Source: Adiantum capillus-veneris | Lineage: Eukaryota; Streptophyta; Polypodiopsida; Polypodiales; Pteridaceae | Assembly (NCBI GenBank): GCA_014529385.2 | Contig: CM043947.1 | Span: 98,118,036-98,182,035, forward strand | Direction of reading: 5' to 3' | Length of the DNA stretch: 64,000 bases | Shown here: piece after piece, positions 43,401 through 54,645 of the stretch | Numbering within the stretch: the first letter of the stretch is position 1 | How the letters are laid out: each line of letters opens with the position of its first letter | Program-made: the position numbers and the translations under genes | Notes under the pieces: model-generated | Database searches by the model: none | The model's input: only the letters and a program-made list of their open reading frames with translations | Told to the model about the DNA's origin: nothing

Positions 43401-44629
43401 TTTCTTAATGGTGACTTGGAAGAGTAAATTTATATGGAACAACTAGAAGGGTTTGTTATTCCAGGTAAAGAAGACCTTGTTGCTCAACTCCATAAGGCAC
43501 TATACGGTCTCAAATAAGCTTCGCGAGCCTGGTATACAAAATTTGATCTTTTTCTCACCTCTAAAGGATTCATCTCTTGCTCGTCAGACCCCAACTTATA
43601 CATAAAACGCCAAGGTAGCAGTTTTGTGATTCTTGCTCTTTATGTGGATGATACCATCCTTGTTTCCAATGATTTGGGATTTCTTCAGCAAGTGAAAAAG
43701 TTATTGTCTTCTGCATTTGATATGGTGGATCTTGAAAAGATTCACTCTTGTCTTGGCATTCAAATCCAACGGAACCATACAAAAGGTAATTTATTCCTTC
43801 GACAGTCAAAGTTTATTGCAGATACTATTCAAAAATTTGGTATGGAATCTGCACATTCAGCCAACACAACTTGTCTTGTGAGATCTACGAAGAACACTTC
43901 TGACAATGGCGGTCAACTTGTCACAAATAAACCTTATGCTAACTTGATTGGATGTCTTCAGTTTGTTGGCATTAACACTCGTCCTGATATTCTGTTTGCT
44001 GCTAATTATCTTGGACAACATCTTGCATGTCCTTCTCTTAAGCATTGGTCTGCTGCAAAGAGTGTATTGAAATACTTGAAAGGCACTACAGATTTAGGTT
44101 TAGTCTATCAACAACAACTCACATCGGATTCTATGCAATCTCTTTCTCTTTTGGGTTACAGAGATGCAGACTGGGCAAGCTCACATTTATCTATGCGATC
44201 TACTAGTGGAAATTTCTTCTTTATAAATGGTTGTCTTGTTTCTTGGACCAGCAAGCAACAACGTTGTGTTGCAGTTTCCAGGACTGAGTCAGAATATGTT
44301 GCGGCATCACTTGCAGCTCGTGAGTTGATTTCGCTTCGACAAATGTTGGTTGATATTGGTCACTCTCCTCTTTCTAGCACACCCTTGCGGTGTGACAACC
44401 AAAGTGCTACTAGTCTTGCAAAAGACTATGTTCACCATAATAAGTCAAAGCACATTGCTGTCCATTATCATTATGTCAGGTATGAAGTACGCAAAGGAAC
44501 CATTATGGTTGAACACTGTCCAAGTGACTAGATGATTGCAGACATTTGGACCAAAGGCCTCAATGATTCATGTTTCATCCTCTTGCGCTCGGAGCTTGGA
44601 GTTGCTTCGGCCTCACTCTTTCTAGATTA
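40456..44629 (+). pseudogene. Ty1/copia gag-pol polyprotein with many stops
   Basis: In order: gag from ATG 40456 (MAMNILVNGFPSG); CX2CX4HX4C zinc knuckle (CSYCNRNGHTEDDC, near 41250); a degenerate protease region; integrase with HRFVHADFSKLF, then DDE residues in HTDICGP, KLRSDNGGEY and GVAE (stop directly after); RT with [26 protein letters not shown] and the catalytic LYVDDTILVSND (about 43635); RNase H with YRDADWAS, ESEYVAAS and IWTKGL. Stops include 40696, 42444, about 42514, 43164, about 43358, 43425, 43515 and about 44529, and there is a shifted segment around 40700-41160. No protein can be made whole. Copia pol copies element RNA and inserts it. The minus-strand gag copy at 24037-24809 shows the unmutated Trp codon at the first stop. 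Confidence 0.92.
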
Positions 44630-44866
44630 GCTTCTTTGCTATTGTAATAGATTTGTACATATGAAATTGTAATCTTTTTGGTATCATACACTATGCACAC
44701 TCCACATTTTCACATTGTGATATCTAAGTCACTTGAATATTTGTACATAGATGCACAATTCACTTTCACATAATCACCGTTGGTTCATATTTTCACATTG
44801 TATAGGGGCTTGGGTTTTTCCCTTGAACTCCCCAAGAATTTTTTCATCCAAAGCTAGAGACCTTTG

Positions 44867-45021
44867 TTTGAGTGGGGGTGTTGGATCTATATATGGCTCA
44901 CTCTACTGAACTTGGTCTCACCTATATATTTGTATCTTGTCCTCAATATGAATCAGTCTTTGGGAGCGTATATGGTGTGTCTCTTGTCTCGTCTCTCTCT
45001 CTTTCTCTCTACATCTCAACA
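44867..45021 (+). mobile_element. Polypurine tract and 3' LTR of the copia element
   Basis: The tract TTTGAGTGGGGG ends just before TGTTGGATC at 44879. The LTR runs to ...CTCAACA at 45021 (143 bp). The flank GTCAC does not repeat the left flank CAATT, so there is no target-site duplication. Confidence 0.88.
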
Positions 45022-46140
45022 GTCACAATGCTTTTAGGACTCTCGGGGATGAGATACTTAGTTCTTGCGCGAGAGGATCTAACTAACCAGGTTGAAGGGC
45101 GAGCATTAAGAGTTAAAACCACAGAATACCGTACAAAGAAGAAACGGGATTGATTTTGGAGCACTGCCATGAAGAAAGAGGTCATCACGGCAACGATCAT
45201 GTTGTCTTTCATATTCTCAGAGCAAGTTAATGTTGGCCCTCTATGATGAGAGATGCTTATTTTTGGTGCAAGTCATGCTATGAATGTCAAGTGTTTGCAA
45301 TCTGAAAGCTTTTGGCTGAGCCTCAAAAAGCTATAGTGAATTTTGATGCATTAGCAAAATGGGGCGTGGATGCTGTAGGTCCAATGCCAAGGACCAACAA
45401 TGGAAAAAGATATATCCTTGTGGCTATGGACTATTTGACAAAATGGGTGAAGGCAAGAGCTGTAAAAGATATAACAACAAGAAGAGTAGCCTCTTTTTTG
45501 TATGAAAAGTTGTGTTGCAGGTTTGGAGCTCCTATGGTTATCATTTCTGATCGTGGACCAGGGTTTCGGGAAAAACTTGTTGCTTCTCTCATGGAGAAAT
45601 TGAAAATTCAGCATAGGTATTCTTCTCCTTACTACCCACAATGCAATGGGTTGGTTGAAAATTGCAATGGTCAAATTATGAAGATGTTATCAAAGTATGA
45701 TAGAGAGCATCCTAAAGAGTGGGACTTGGACTTGGAAAAGTGTTTGTGGGCTTATGGAGCTGCGTATAGAGTGTCAACACAATTTACACCATATGAGCTT
45801 GTTTATGGAAAGGAAGCTCTTATGCCCATAAAGGTGCAGTTGGATGCCTTGAAGTTGTTGTGCAGAATACAAGGTTCACATAATCATAAGCTGCATGAAA
45901 GAATTCTCTCTTTACAGTTGTTGTGAATGAATAGAGAGAAAGCTAGTGATTATTATCTACAACAAGAAGAGACGAGGATGGAGAAAATGAATAAGAGACT
46001 GCCAGAGAAAGAGATTAAAGAGGGAGATCTGGTGATGAAGTATGACTCTCGTTAATTTCACTTTTCAAAAGAAGTTGAGGGACTTTTCACTTTTCCAAAT
46101 GAAAATAGTCTCTTGGTTGAGCATAAATGCTCTACTTAGA
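45022..46140 (+). pseudogene. Ty3/gypsy integrase, two joined fragments
   Basis: 45035-45150 reads MRYLVLAREDLTNQVEGRAL, an internal integrase text of the 'VLAREDL' type. It is followed by CKSCYECQVF (end of an HHCC finger, near 45255) and then a clean 205-codon frame at 45312-45926 with WGVDAVGPMPRT (Asp), IISDRGPGF (Asp) and NGLVENCNGQ (Glu), plus KYDREHPKEWD. The first piece duplicates a region that should lie downstream of the finger, so fragments of two integrase genes or a rearranged one are joined. Traces of the C terminus (EGDLVMKYDSR) reach 46055. The upstream RT and protease are missing. Confidence 0.8.
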
Positions 46141-46150
46141 GGGTGGGCAA

Positions 46151-47471
46151 TGATGATAGACTGCTTTTGGTGTGTACAAAGTAGCGTGTATATGCATGGA
46201 CATATGTATAAAAATATGTAAATACATGCATTTGGGAGCTTTTCAAAGTGGTTTCAATTTTGAAAAAAGATGCAATGTGTACACATTGTGAATAATCAGG
46301 TTCACGTGCGAGCAGTCGGGCACATGTACATGCCTGGATAGGGTATCGGGGCCTTGGATATGGTTCTTGGTGGATTCTTTGGGCTCTAGGGAATGTGTTT
46401 AAGCTTTCTAGAATTTAAATAATGCAAGCAAAAAGTGTGTGGGCACTCTCATCCCATCCGAGAAGTTTGGCACATGCAGTAACGATCTATTTACAATGCA
46501 TGATCTGCAGTGATGCGTGCACCGCCCTAAAAGTGGTGAAAAATGGAATATGGAGTTTTTTCAAAGTGCTTTGGGTATTAAGGATGCATGATCCGTGATG
46601 ATGTGTGCACCGCCCTAGAAGTGGTAAAAAATGGAATGTGGAGATTTTTTAAATTTCTTTGGGATTTTTAAAAATTTGGTGAATTTTGGACCTATTTGTT
46701 TCCGCAAAAATTGCCCGTCGGGGTTTAAAAAAGGCCAAAACTGGCCCAAAAAAGGTTAAAAAATGGTCAAAAAAGATGTGAAAAGGCTTTAAAAAACCAC
46801 ATCACTCATGGTGCCGAGATGTTATAGGCTGGGGGAGAAATTTTGAAGAGTAATATATATCAACACTTTCACCTCTCTATTTGTGAGAGAAAGTTGGATT
46901 CCTATAGGTGGTTTAGTACACTCCCGTCGCGTTCGCATCCTCGTTTCGAGTGTACGGAGGAAAGAATGAGAGCTATCTCTCTTCATTTTTTCACCTAGGA
47001 GAGTCTATGGAAGTTATAAGGCTTCCACGGATGTGTGTGTGCGAGGAATTGAGGGAAGAAGGCGTGGCTTTCTGCACGACTATGTGACCCTGTATCGATG
47101 CCATTAGGGTTGGCACTACTCCAACGCTACTCCAAAGAGTCCAACAAAGTGGAGTTTGGTGAAGGCTTTCTGATGGTTTGAGAGAGGCATTTTGTGGCTG
47201 AAGTTTTTTAGTTTTTTATGGTTTTTCTTGTATATTTTGTTCTCCATCAAGTGTGATTTAAGTGTTGATCAACATGACTCACCTTGTAGTGTCTGCGGGC
47301 ATGCAAGGGCTTGTAGGTCGAGGCGTTTGGAGTTTGAATTGAGCTTGTGAGTAGTATATTTATTGAGCTCTTAAGTGGTGGTATGTATGGGTTGTAATTT
47401 AAGTATATTCCTTGTGTGGTGTTGAGTTGTCTGGGTGTGTGGGTGTGTGCACGGCATCTCTTGCTCCATCA
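46151..47471 (+). mobile_element. 3' LTR of the gypsy element (about 1.3 kb)
   Basis: A purine tract (AGAGGGTGGGCAA) precedes TGATGATAGACTGC. The end is placed at ...TTGCTCCATCA (47471) because the CACTA text resumes at once with CGTGAACCAAGAGGTGAA. Inside, a ~95-bp segment (GATGYGTGCACCGCCCTA ... AAAAATGGAAT) is tandemly duplicated at about 46500-46690. TAATATATATCAAC near 46850 may be the TATA element. There is no 5' partner in the window. Confidence 0.65.
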
Positions 47472-49640
47472 ACGTGAACCAAGAGGTGAATTTGGCTAAG
47501 AAGAACCTATCAAGGGAATGCATCCTCAATGGCACACAAAGTTTTTAGTGCAAGTGTTTTATTAGCATGGTTGGAATCTATCTTATTTTCCTTGGATCTC
47601 ACAAATCTACAATAATACACTAAGTGCTAGTTGAGGTTAACGTGTACATAGAAAAGTCTAGTTGAGTGGAATCTTGTGGTCACGGGAAAAATTAGATACA
47701 ATGTAAAGGTAGCAAATGAGAAAGTGAGAGAAACTCATACACAAAAATCATATGTGCCATTAAAAATAAACAATATAGAGAAAGAGAGAGAGGGAGAAAG
47801 GATTACATGTAGCATCTTGTACCAATCATGGGACTTCAACCCATACAATTACCTGTAGCATCTTGTACCAATAGTTGGACTTCAACCCATACAATGGGAC
47901 GATACCATCTTTCTTTGATTTTGTGAAAGCTCCCTTTAGTGACCTCATGTATCTTGTTGGTGTGCCAATAGATACAATGGTACCCTTCACTTGATCTAAC
48001 TCTTATTTAGGTAGCATCCATGGTGCTTTAGCAAGCACAATCTTCCCATTGCAGACTCGACGTTGAGTGGTGGAGGCGAGGAGATGTTTCAAGGCCCTCA
48101 AATCCTCCCTCGTCCCCAATGAGTCCTTTTTTCTCAATTATGTGGTCCCATAGGGTGTGAGCTATATTCTTGGATATGTGCATGGGATCCAAGAGGTTTT
48201 GTATCTTAAAGTCCTTCCAATATGAAAGCCTTAAAAATATGGAATACCTTGATATATCTTTTGGTGGAGTAGTCGGGGCCGGATCATTGTTGTAGTGATC
48301 TTCCCAAATAGTTGCCCAATCTGCCATCATGCACTTTAGAGAGGTCTTGTATTTGCTATGACCTTGGAGAAAGAAACAATGGTTGTTTGGATAGATTACC
48401 CTGCACAAGGCATCTCGCCTCTCTGTCACCAAGGATGGTTCGCAAGTGGGGCAGTCATTGTGACCCAATGTGGAAAACAATGCACACATATCACATCATT
48501 AGAGAGAAGATTTAAACTACAAATAATAACTAGAGAGAAGAATTAAAGGATTCATACAATGAATCTCTCCAAGCCTAGGACAGTCATGCATGCTCCACAT
48601 AAGGATTCTCCTCACATTGGCTTCTCTGATCCTCTTCTTTGGAAGTGAGACATCTACAATAGAGATGCCTCTCCATAACTCCTTGATATGGGTCTCAAGG
48701 TAGACATCCATATTTTCCACCTTGTACTTCCCAGTCATAAGCAAGGAAAGAAGGATATTACCCTTCTTGGTTGTCTCCCATGGAGGAATATTGTAGTTGA
48801 TGATCGCAACACGCCATGTGCTCCATGATGTGGACTTGGTGTCAAAGGGATTCACATCTTCTCTTGCCAGCCCAAGACTCAAATTTCGAGGCTCTAGTCC
48901 AAACTCTTGCCACTGTGCATCCATGTAGGTAAATCGGCAAGGACACATATCATTCCATCATTTGAGTGGTGGTTGGCGTGCCATGCACGAGTAGATCCAC
49001 GGTATACCTACTTTTAAACCTGTATTGAATGCAAGGGATGATTGGAAAATGTCTCAATACCTTACGGGGTAGGTGTGCCTTGCTGACTCCAATCTTGTAG
49101 CGTGCTTCCTTGCACATAGGACATGAGGTAGCATATGCGTAATCATTGCGGTATAGTATGCAATTGTTGATGGACGCGTGGATGCGCTCATACTCCATGC
49201 CAAGTAAAATGACATACAATGTAGCCCTTCTTAGATTTGGGGGCAAGTGATGATCTTTAGGAAGCATTTTGCCCATCAAACTACATGCAAAAGATATTAT
49301 TAATATGTATGCAAGCCTATGTCATGAAATGATTAACATGAATAAAACGATATGGATAGAACTTAGCCAAGGAGTGCATCTACACTTACATTGCTCCAAC
49401 CAAATTTTTCTTTTAGGTTGAGGACTTACGATGATGCCCACAACACCGCCGATTGTGCACCATCATACAGAGGTTTTTAAGCACTTGTTAATAATTTGTC
49501 CTCCATTGCGGCTGCATGTTGAGTGTAGGGTCAACAATCCTCCTCGCACATGTTTCCTTCGTGAGCTAGTAACTCATTGACCATATCGAACATGTGCTCA
49601 TCCTCAAACTCAAAGTGTCCCTGAGACGCACGTAGAGGAG
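47472..49640 (-). pseudogene. CACTA (En/Spm) tnp2 transposase, N-terminal to DUF4218 part
   Basis: Read right to left. About 49600-49440: LLAHEGNMCEED and EDKLLTSAKKPLYDGA, the usual N-terminal approach. 49279-48950: RIHASINNCILYRND, then CPMCKEARYKIG (zinc-like CxxC) and KVLRHFPIIPCIQYRF. 48948-48517: EPRNLSLGLAREDVNPF, STSWSTWRV, YNIPPWETTKKGN and MHDCPRLGE. 48489-48028: CPTCEPSLVTERRDA, GHSKY and LLDPMHISKNIAHTLW. Then YGLKSNYWYKMLQ with a GTAATT donor at about 47865, and the DUF4218 start at 47472-47600. Three frames in the right order suggest two or more introns plus decay. It is the fullest CACTA copy here, broken at 47472 by the gypsy LTR. Confidence 0.85.
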
Positions 49641-50229
49641 ATGTCGAAGTAGATCTAGAGGGAGTGTCACCACGTGTCATGGATTCACCTAGTAGCTCTT
49701 ACCGTTTTCTTTCGACCTTGTGTACCAGAGAACCACCACCGAACATAGACCAATGGGGGACCTCCTCAAGCGAGGGTCCAACTATGCTCTCATCTACTCG
49801 AGCGCTTTTTTAAGGGAGTCAAAGTCCTTTGTTCCGTTCTCCACATGCTCCAAAGCAATGCACCTCAAGCGAAGGATTGCACTTTAGCCATCGATCATGT
49901 TCGGGGCCGTTGGAAGGGCCACGATCATCCCAACCGTCCTGCACATGCGTGACACAACGAAATTTTCTTTCAAAATTTTTATTAAAAATCACATGTGCTG
50001 AATACATAAACAATACTTAATAGATGACGTGTCATCTATAGTCTCAATAGGAAAATTGAAAGAAATGACTAAAAATAACACAAATCACATATGCTCTAAA
50101 AAAAGAACAATTTGTAGGATAGGTGTCAGCTAGCTTTTGAATATGCAATGAGTAAAAAAGAAAAGTGGTGCTAAAAATTGTTCCAAGAAAGTACCAAATG
50201 GGGTTAAAATTGGGGTGGGGATTAAGAAA
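49641..50229. other. No gene seen; flank of the CACTA copy
   Basis: AT/GC-mixed DNA without domains. Both strands of 49819-50020 are open for about 63 codons, but neither shows a family. It may be 5' UTR or intron of the CACTA transposase gene. Confidence 0.3.
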
Positions 50230-50453
50230 AGGCTGCAACTTTTGATACATTATTTGAAATGTTTGATTTTCACGTACGTGGTAATATTCGCAATAGTATC
50301 CATGGTAGCATGCTCGATAATATCCGCGGTAACATGCTCGGTAATATCCATGGTAATATCTAGAAAGGCATGCCGTGTTTTTTGGGCACACCTTTCTCTC
50401 TTTGCTCTGTTGACATCACACCTGCTCCCTCTCTTGTCTCCATCTCTCCCTAT

Positions 50454-50492
<39 letters not shown>

Positions 50493-50660
50493 GCACACAC
50501 ACACACACACACACCCATACTAGCAAGCACACAAACACACACACGCAAACACACACATACACAAGCAAGCAAATACACACACACAAGACCCTTTGGTGGA
50601 TCACTTTCTCAACACCATTTGACCGTGAGAAGGAGTGGGCTAGAGAGATAGAAGGCACGA
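50230..50660. repeat. GGTAAT-type short repeats, (CT)n and (CA)n microsatellites
   Basis: 50275-50365 repeats GATATTACC and CATGSTACC type units (minus strand) about every 15-30 bp. The same GGTAATA flavour recurs at 55050-55088 and 60472-60515. It is followed by (CT)n at about 50460-50489 and (CA)n at about 50494-50515, with more CA-rich DNA to 50585. Confidence 0.7.
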
Positions 50661-50950
50661 TTGTGGGGAAGCTCTACACACAAGAGCATGTAAGAAGATA
50701 CAACCGCGGAGAAATCAAATAGAGTTAAGCTCTTTTAACAACCCACCCTACCCTATTGTCTTAAAAAAACATATATTAAGATAGAATAATGGAAAAATGG
50801 CATACCTCTTGCATATTTGTAGATGGTTTTTTCTTCTTTGCCTCACTTTGCTTCTATGTTTGAGTATTTAGTTGGTCGCGGTAGTGCTTGAGAGTGTGAT
50901 TAGCTTGTGGTTAGAAAATGATTATCTTATGAGCGTGATTATAAAAATAG

Positions 50951-51009
<59 letters not shown>

Positions 51010-51240
51010 TTAGTGTTGACTTAATGGACATTGTTTAAAATAGTGTTAAAGTAGATAGGGAGAAGGAATGATTGATTCTTTCTTTTGATTGTTTAATGTC
51101 AAGTAAGTGTTATATTTATGCTCCAAAGTGTGCTGCTTAAAAGATGTTAAATTTCTTTTCCAATAAAAAAGTAAAACCCAAAAAATGTTAAATATTAAAC
51201 AAAAGGCCAAAAAAATATAAGAAGGACAATGGATAAATCA
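50661..51240. repeat. Spacer with (GA)n microsatellite
   Basis: No gene is seen. A run of (GA)n at about 50955-51010 foreshadows the longer GA-rich block to the right. Confidence 0.6.
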
Positions 51241-51595
51241 AGAGAGAGAGAGAGAGAGGGAGAGAGAGGTAGAGAAAGAGAGAGGAAAAGAGGGAGGGAT
51301 AGAGAGGTGGGGAGATAGAGAGAGAGGTAGAGAAAGAGAGGGAAAGAGGGAGAGGTAGATGGAGAGGGAAAGAGGGAAAGGTAGAGAGGGAGAGGGAGAG
51401 AGATAGAGAGAGATAGAGGAAAAGAGGGAGAGATAAGAGAGAGAGAGAGGTAGAGAAAGAGACAGAAAGATGGAGAGATAGAGAGGGAGAGAAAGAGGGA
51501 GAGGGAGGGATAGAGAGGGAAAGAGGGAGAGATAGAGAGGTATAGGGAGAGAGGAAAGACAAAGATAGAGGGAAAGAGGGAGAGAGAAGTAGAGA

Positions 51596-51681
<86 letters not shown>

Positions 51682-51743
51682 AAGAGGGAGAGATAGAGAG
51701 GTAGAGAAATAGAGGAAAAGATACAGATATATAGGGGGAGAGG

Positions 51744-51786
<43 letters not shown>

Positions 51787-52073
51787 GAGATAAAGGTGGG
51801 AGGGATAGATAGAGATAGAGAGGGAGAGGGAGAGAGATAGAGAGGGAAAGAGGGGGAGAAAGAGAGAGACAAAAAGAGAGAGGGAGAGAGGTGGGAGATA
51901 GAGAGGGAGAGAGATAGAGATATAGGGAGAGAGGGGGGAGATAGAGAGGGAGAGAGATAGAGATACAGGGAGAGAGGGGGAGATAGAGAGGGAAAGAGAG
52001 ATAGAGAGGGGAGGGATAGAAAGAGAAAGAGGGAGAGATAGATGGATAGGGAAATAGGGAGATAGAGGGGAAG

Positions 52074-52125
<52 letters not shown>

Positions 52126-52260
52126 TAGGGAAAGAGGGACAAAGACAGGGAGACATGGATAAAGAAAGGGAGAGAGAGAGATAGAGAGATAAAGGGATAG
52201 AGGGAATGAGGGAGAGACGGAGAGGTAGAGAAAGAGAGGGAGAGGGAGAGAGAAATAGGA
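51241..52260. repeat. One-kilobase GA-rich imperfect microsatellite block
   Basis: The plus strand is almost only A and G, with scattered T (GATA, GGTAG) and very rare C. Purer (GA)n runs lie at about 51608-51678 and 52078-52120. All three minus-strand frames are open for over 300 codons as Ser/Leu/Pro-rich nonsense, a direct consequence of (TC)n-type sequence. Strand asymmetry of this length could adopt triplex or other non-B forms; that is inference. Confidence 0.9.
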
Positions 52261-53497
52261 GTACAAATTCTCCTATTGCTCTCTCTCTTTCTACTCTATT
52301 TTTGTCTATAAAGAGAGTGTAGCGATAGATAGTTAGTGATTAGAGCTTAGGTTTCTTTCTTCTCTACCTAAGAAGAGATGTACTCCTTTAATCTTTGAAA
52401 GGTTGGAGTTGTTTATTGCAATAGAGGAAGTTGGACTCGGATTTATTGTCTCGCTTAGCATGCTTGTTAATAGGGTTTGGAGGACACCGTCAAGAACTAC
52501 GATCTTAATAATGGAGCCTTTTTAGACTTTCCTATGGCTTAACCATTATTGAGCTATTAGCAAGCTTGATAGGAATCCTGATGCCAACCTTGCACTGTTA
52601 AACCTCCTTCACTACTCTTTGCAAAAAAAACAATATTCCAAGCCAAGGGTGTAGTTACTTGAGTGTATTTCTCTAAAGGATAAGAGAAATAGTAACCAAA
52701 GCTTTAGTCTTTGTCTATCTCTATCCTCCTTATACGTATTTTTAGGTGTAAAGAGAAGATTGGATGTATGCACGTAGTAGTATACATATTAGATATAGCA
52801 TTAGGTTGTGATACTTATCAACCTATAATGTAGCTACCATATGAGAAACCATCTGGTGGGGAGTAGCAATCGCATTATTCTTTTGCTTGCTTCATGTCTC
52901 AGATGGGCTCCCATCCAAGGTGGACATCGCCTCTAGTGGACGCAAATCTTGAGGCTGTAAGTCCGAACAAAGACATTAATCTCAAATGTAGCTAGTTTTT
53001 TGTGAGCATGACTATAGGTTTTTCTTTGATAATTGTAGGCATGGCCCTCCTACACCTTTGGAGGTGCCGGTCCATCTACCCATGTTCCTCCACCAATGGT
53101 AGACCCATACCTCTAGAGGAAAATCTCTTTACGAGAGGATTACATCCATTCGATGAGGGAATTTTTTGTCTGTTACACTAAGCATCACCTTGTAGCCTAC
53201 GACATTTCTCAGTTGTCGACACCATGGGAGAGCCAGTGAGGGACTCCCTACATCCAGAGCCTCGCACTGATGGAACCTCCTTTTCCGGTCCCATCTTACC
53301 AACCTACTCCTCTTCCATTGCAGGGTCCACTCACCTTCCATCATCACCACTCCATTCCACTCTTGATTCACCCAAGTATCATTGACGCACTTCTTCCGGC
53401 AGAGTGGGACCTTCGTCTCAAGGTAGTGAACACGGACAAAGGTGGAGTGGCGCGGGATCCTATGGCTTTGCTTGTTTTAGTAGTAGGGGTGTGGAGA
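52261..53497. other. Unassigned DNA, possibly transposon-derived
   Basis: No convincing gene. A plus-strand stretch near 53030-53560 contains a possible acceptor (TTTGATAATTGTAG) and a Pro/Ser-rich frame. It runs up to the G23 tract where the inverted repeat begins. Its position next to a CACTA remnant suggests CACTA 5' sequence, but no domain supports this. Confidence 0.3.
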
Positions 53498-53520
53498 GGG
53501 GGGGGGGGGGGGGGGGGGGG
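53498..53520 (+). repeat. G23 homopolymer
   Basis: Twenty-three consecutive G at the junction between unassigned DNA and the inverted-repeat arm. The other arm has a C7 tract at the equivalent place (14190-14196). Length is uncertain, since such runs are error-prone in sequencing. Confidence 0.8.
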
Positions 53521-53970
53521 TGAGCGGAGTCCTCTATTGCAGAGCAGGCTGCCCTAGATGTAGAGGATGATGATACTAACGCACCCGTGCGAGACACACA
53601 TGGGCATCACTATACAGTAAAGTATGGTGGAAAAGTGGACTTTGGGACAACACACGAGAGAGCGTTTTGACATAATCTTTAGATTCTTAAACACTCAACG
53701 TATAAAAATTGCTCTGTAAATTGCATAGATCAATAGCCAGGTCATGCATGCTACATCAAGAACACATTGCATGCTCAATTTCAAGACGTCCCCAATGAGC
53801 AATTTTCTGATAGTGGTTGGAGGGCTAAATTATATATTTAAAAAAAAACAAGTAGTCGAATGTACGGCATGTAGTAGCCAACCTAGTCAGAGATCCAATT
53901 AGAAGATATCATGGAGGCAACATGGCATATGCGGAGTGAAAGTGGGCCATGCAAGAAAAGTGAGAATGGC
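53505..53970. repeat. Inverted repeat arm, partner of 13756-14195
   Basis: Reverse complement of the 13.8-kb arm, including the CACTA-type terminus ending at 53815 (...AATTTTCTGATAGTG). To the right the arm continues about 150 bp and joins a CACTA tail exon at GCAAGAAAAG-TGAGAATGG (about 53963). Confidence 0.7.
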
Positions 53971-54502
53971 CTTTACCTGGTGGACTCTAGTGTGCATCAC
54001 ACAGCGAGGTATGACAATTTAGTTTTACCACGCAATTGTGAGCAAGTGACTGACATGTACCTTTTTTATTCTTATTTACTTGTTGTAGTGTTAGTTATAC
54101 CAATGTTACTCACTTTGAGCTTCTATTTTAGAGGTCATCTATATCCCAACAATCCACCAACCAAAAATTTGGTTCGTAATTCCCATAACACATCGGGGGA
54201 GAACCATTTTTTCCACTAATGAAGTGGAGACTATCTTCGACCCTCTTCCACCTTCGACTTTGGATGAGGTGGAAACAGAGGAGAGGGAGGTCGATGAATC
54301 AAGTCCGGCGGCAGCAAGTCTTAGCAATGATTATTGTCATGATGATGAAGATAATGAGATGGAGGATGACGAACTCGAAGATGATGAAGCTGGCAATGCA
54401 TCCACAAACGACAATTTCGTTTCTCTCTTTATTGATTTAGGAGCCATGGTCTTAGAATTGGATGATGCTTCATGTAGAGATCTTTTGGAAGATGATTCAT
54501 AA
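53911..54502 (+). pseudogene. CACTA transposase tail (DUF4216-like), fused to a new 5' piece
   Basis: Exon 1 (53911-54045) starts MEATWHMRSESGPCKK, which comes from the inverted-repeat arm. It then continues in frame into NGLYLVDSSVHHTARYDNLV and PRNCEQ, shared with 4740-4826. A GTGACT donor (54046) and an AG acceptor (54132-54133) give exon 2: VIYIPTIHQPKIWFVIP, then an acidic tail ending DDASCRDLLEDDS at 54500-54502. Unlike copy 1 there is no stop in the region compared, so a spliced chimeric protein of about 168 residues is conceivable. Transcription is unknown. The original upstream transposase is absent, so it is not a working enzyme. Confidence 0.6.
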
Positions 54503-54645
54503 ACTTTTGCAGTTATGAAGTCTTTTGATCGTGTAATCCATTCACCTCTCTCTCCCTCCTCTTCCTCTCTTTAGATTTGAGAGTGTGCTCAATTATGTTA
54601 ATCAATTGACAATGATTATTTTAGTTGTAAAAAATGATAATCTTA
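54503..54645. other. 3' flank of the CACTA tail, copy 2
   Basis: Non-coding and closely matching 5277-5421. It ends at the TTA (54643-54645) where the MITE is inserted. Confidence 0.7.

Noticed and set aside
50250-50510. Repeated Asp-Ile-Thr-Glu-His peptide frame
   Set aside because: Translation of short GGTAAT-type DNA repeats followed by a microsatellite.
51188-52266. Three overlapping 310-340-codon frames on the minus strand
   Set aside because: Translations are Ser/Leu/Pro repeats produced by (TC)n-rich sequence in every frame; no start context, domain or codon bias.
13898-53815. A single giant 40-kb CACTA transposon bounded by the two inverted termini
   Set aside because: The arms remain similar outside the termini, and the interior is a patchwork of independent insertions with no order expected of one element.
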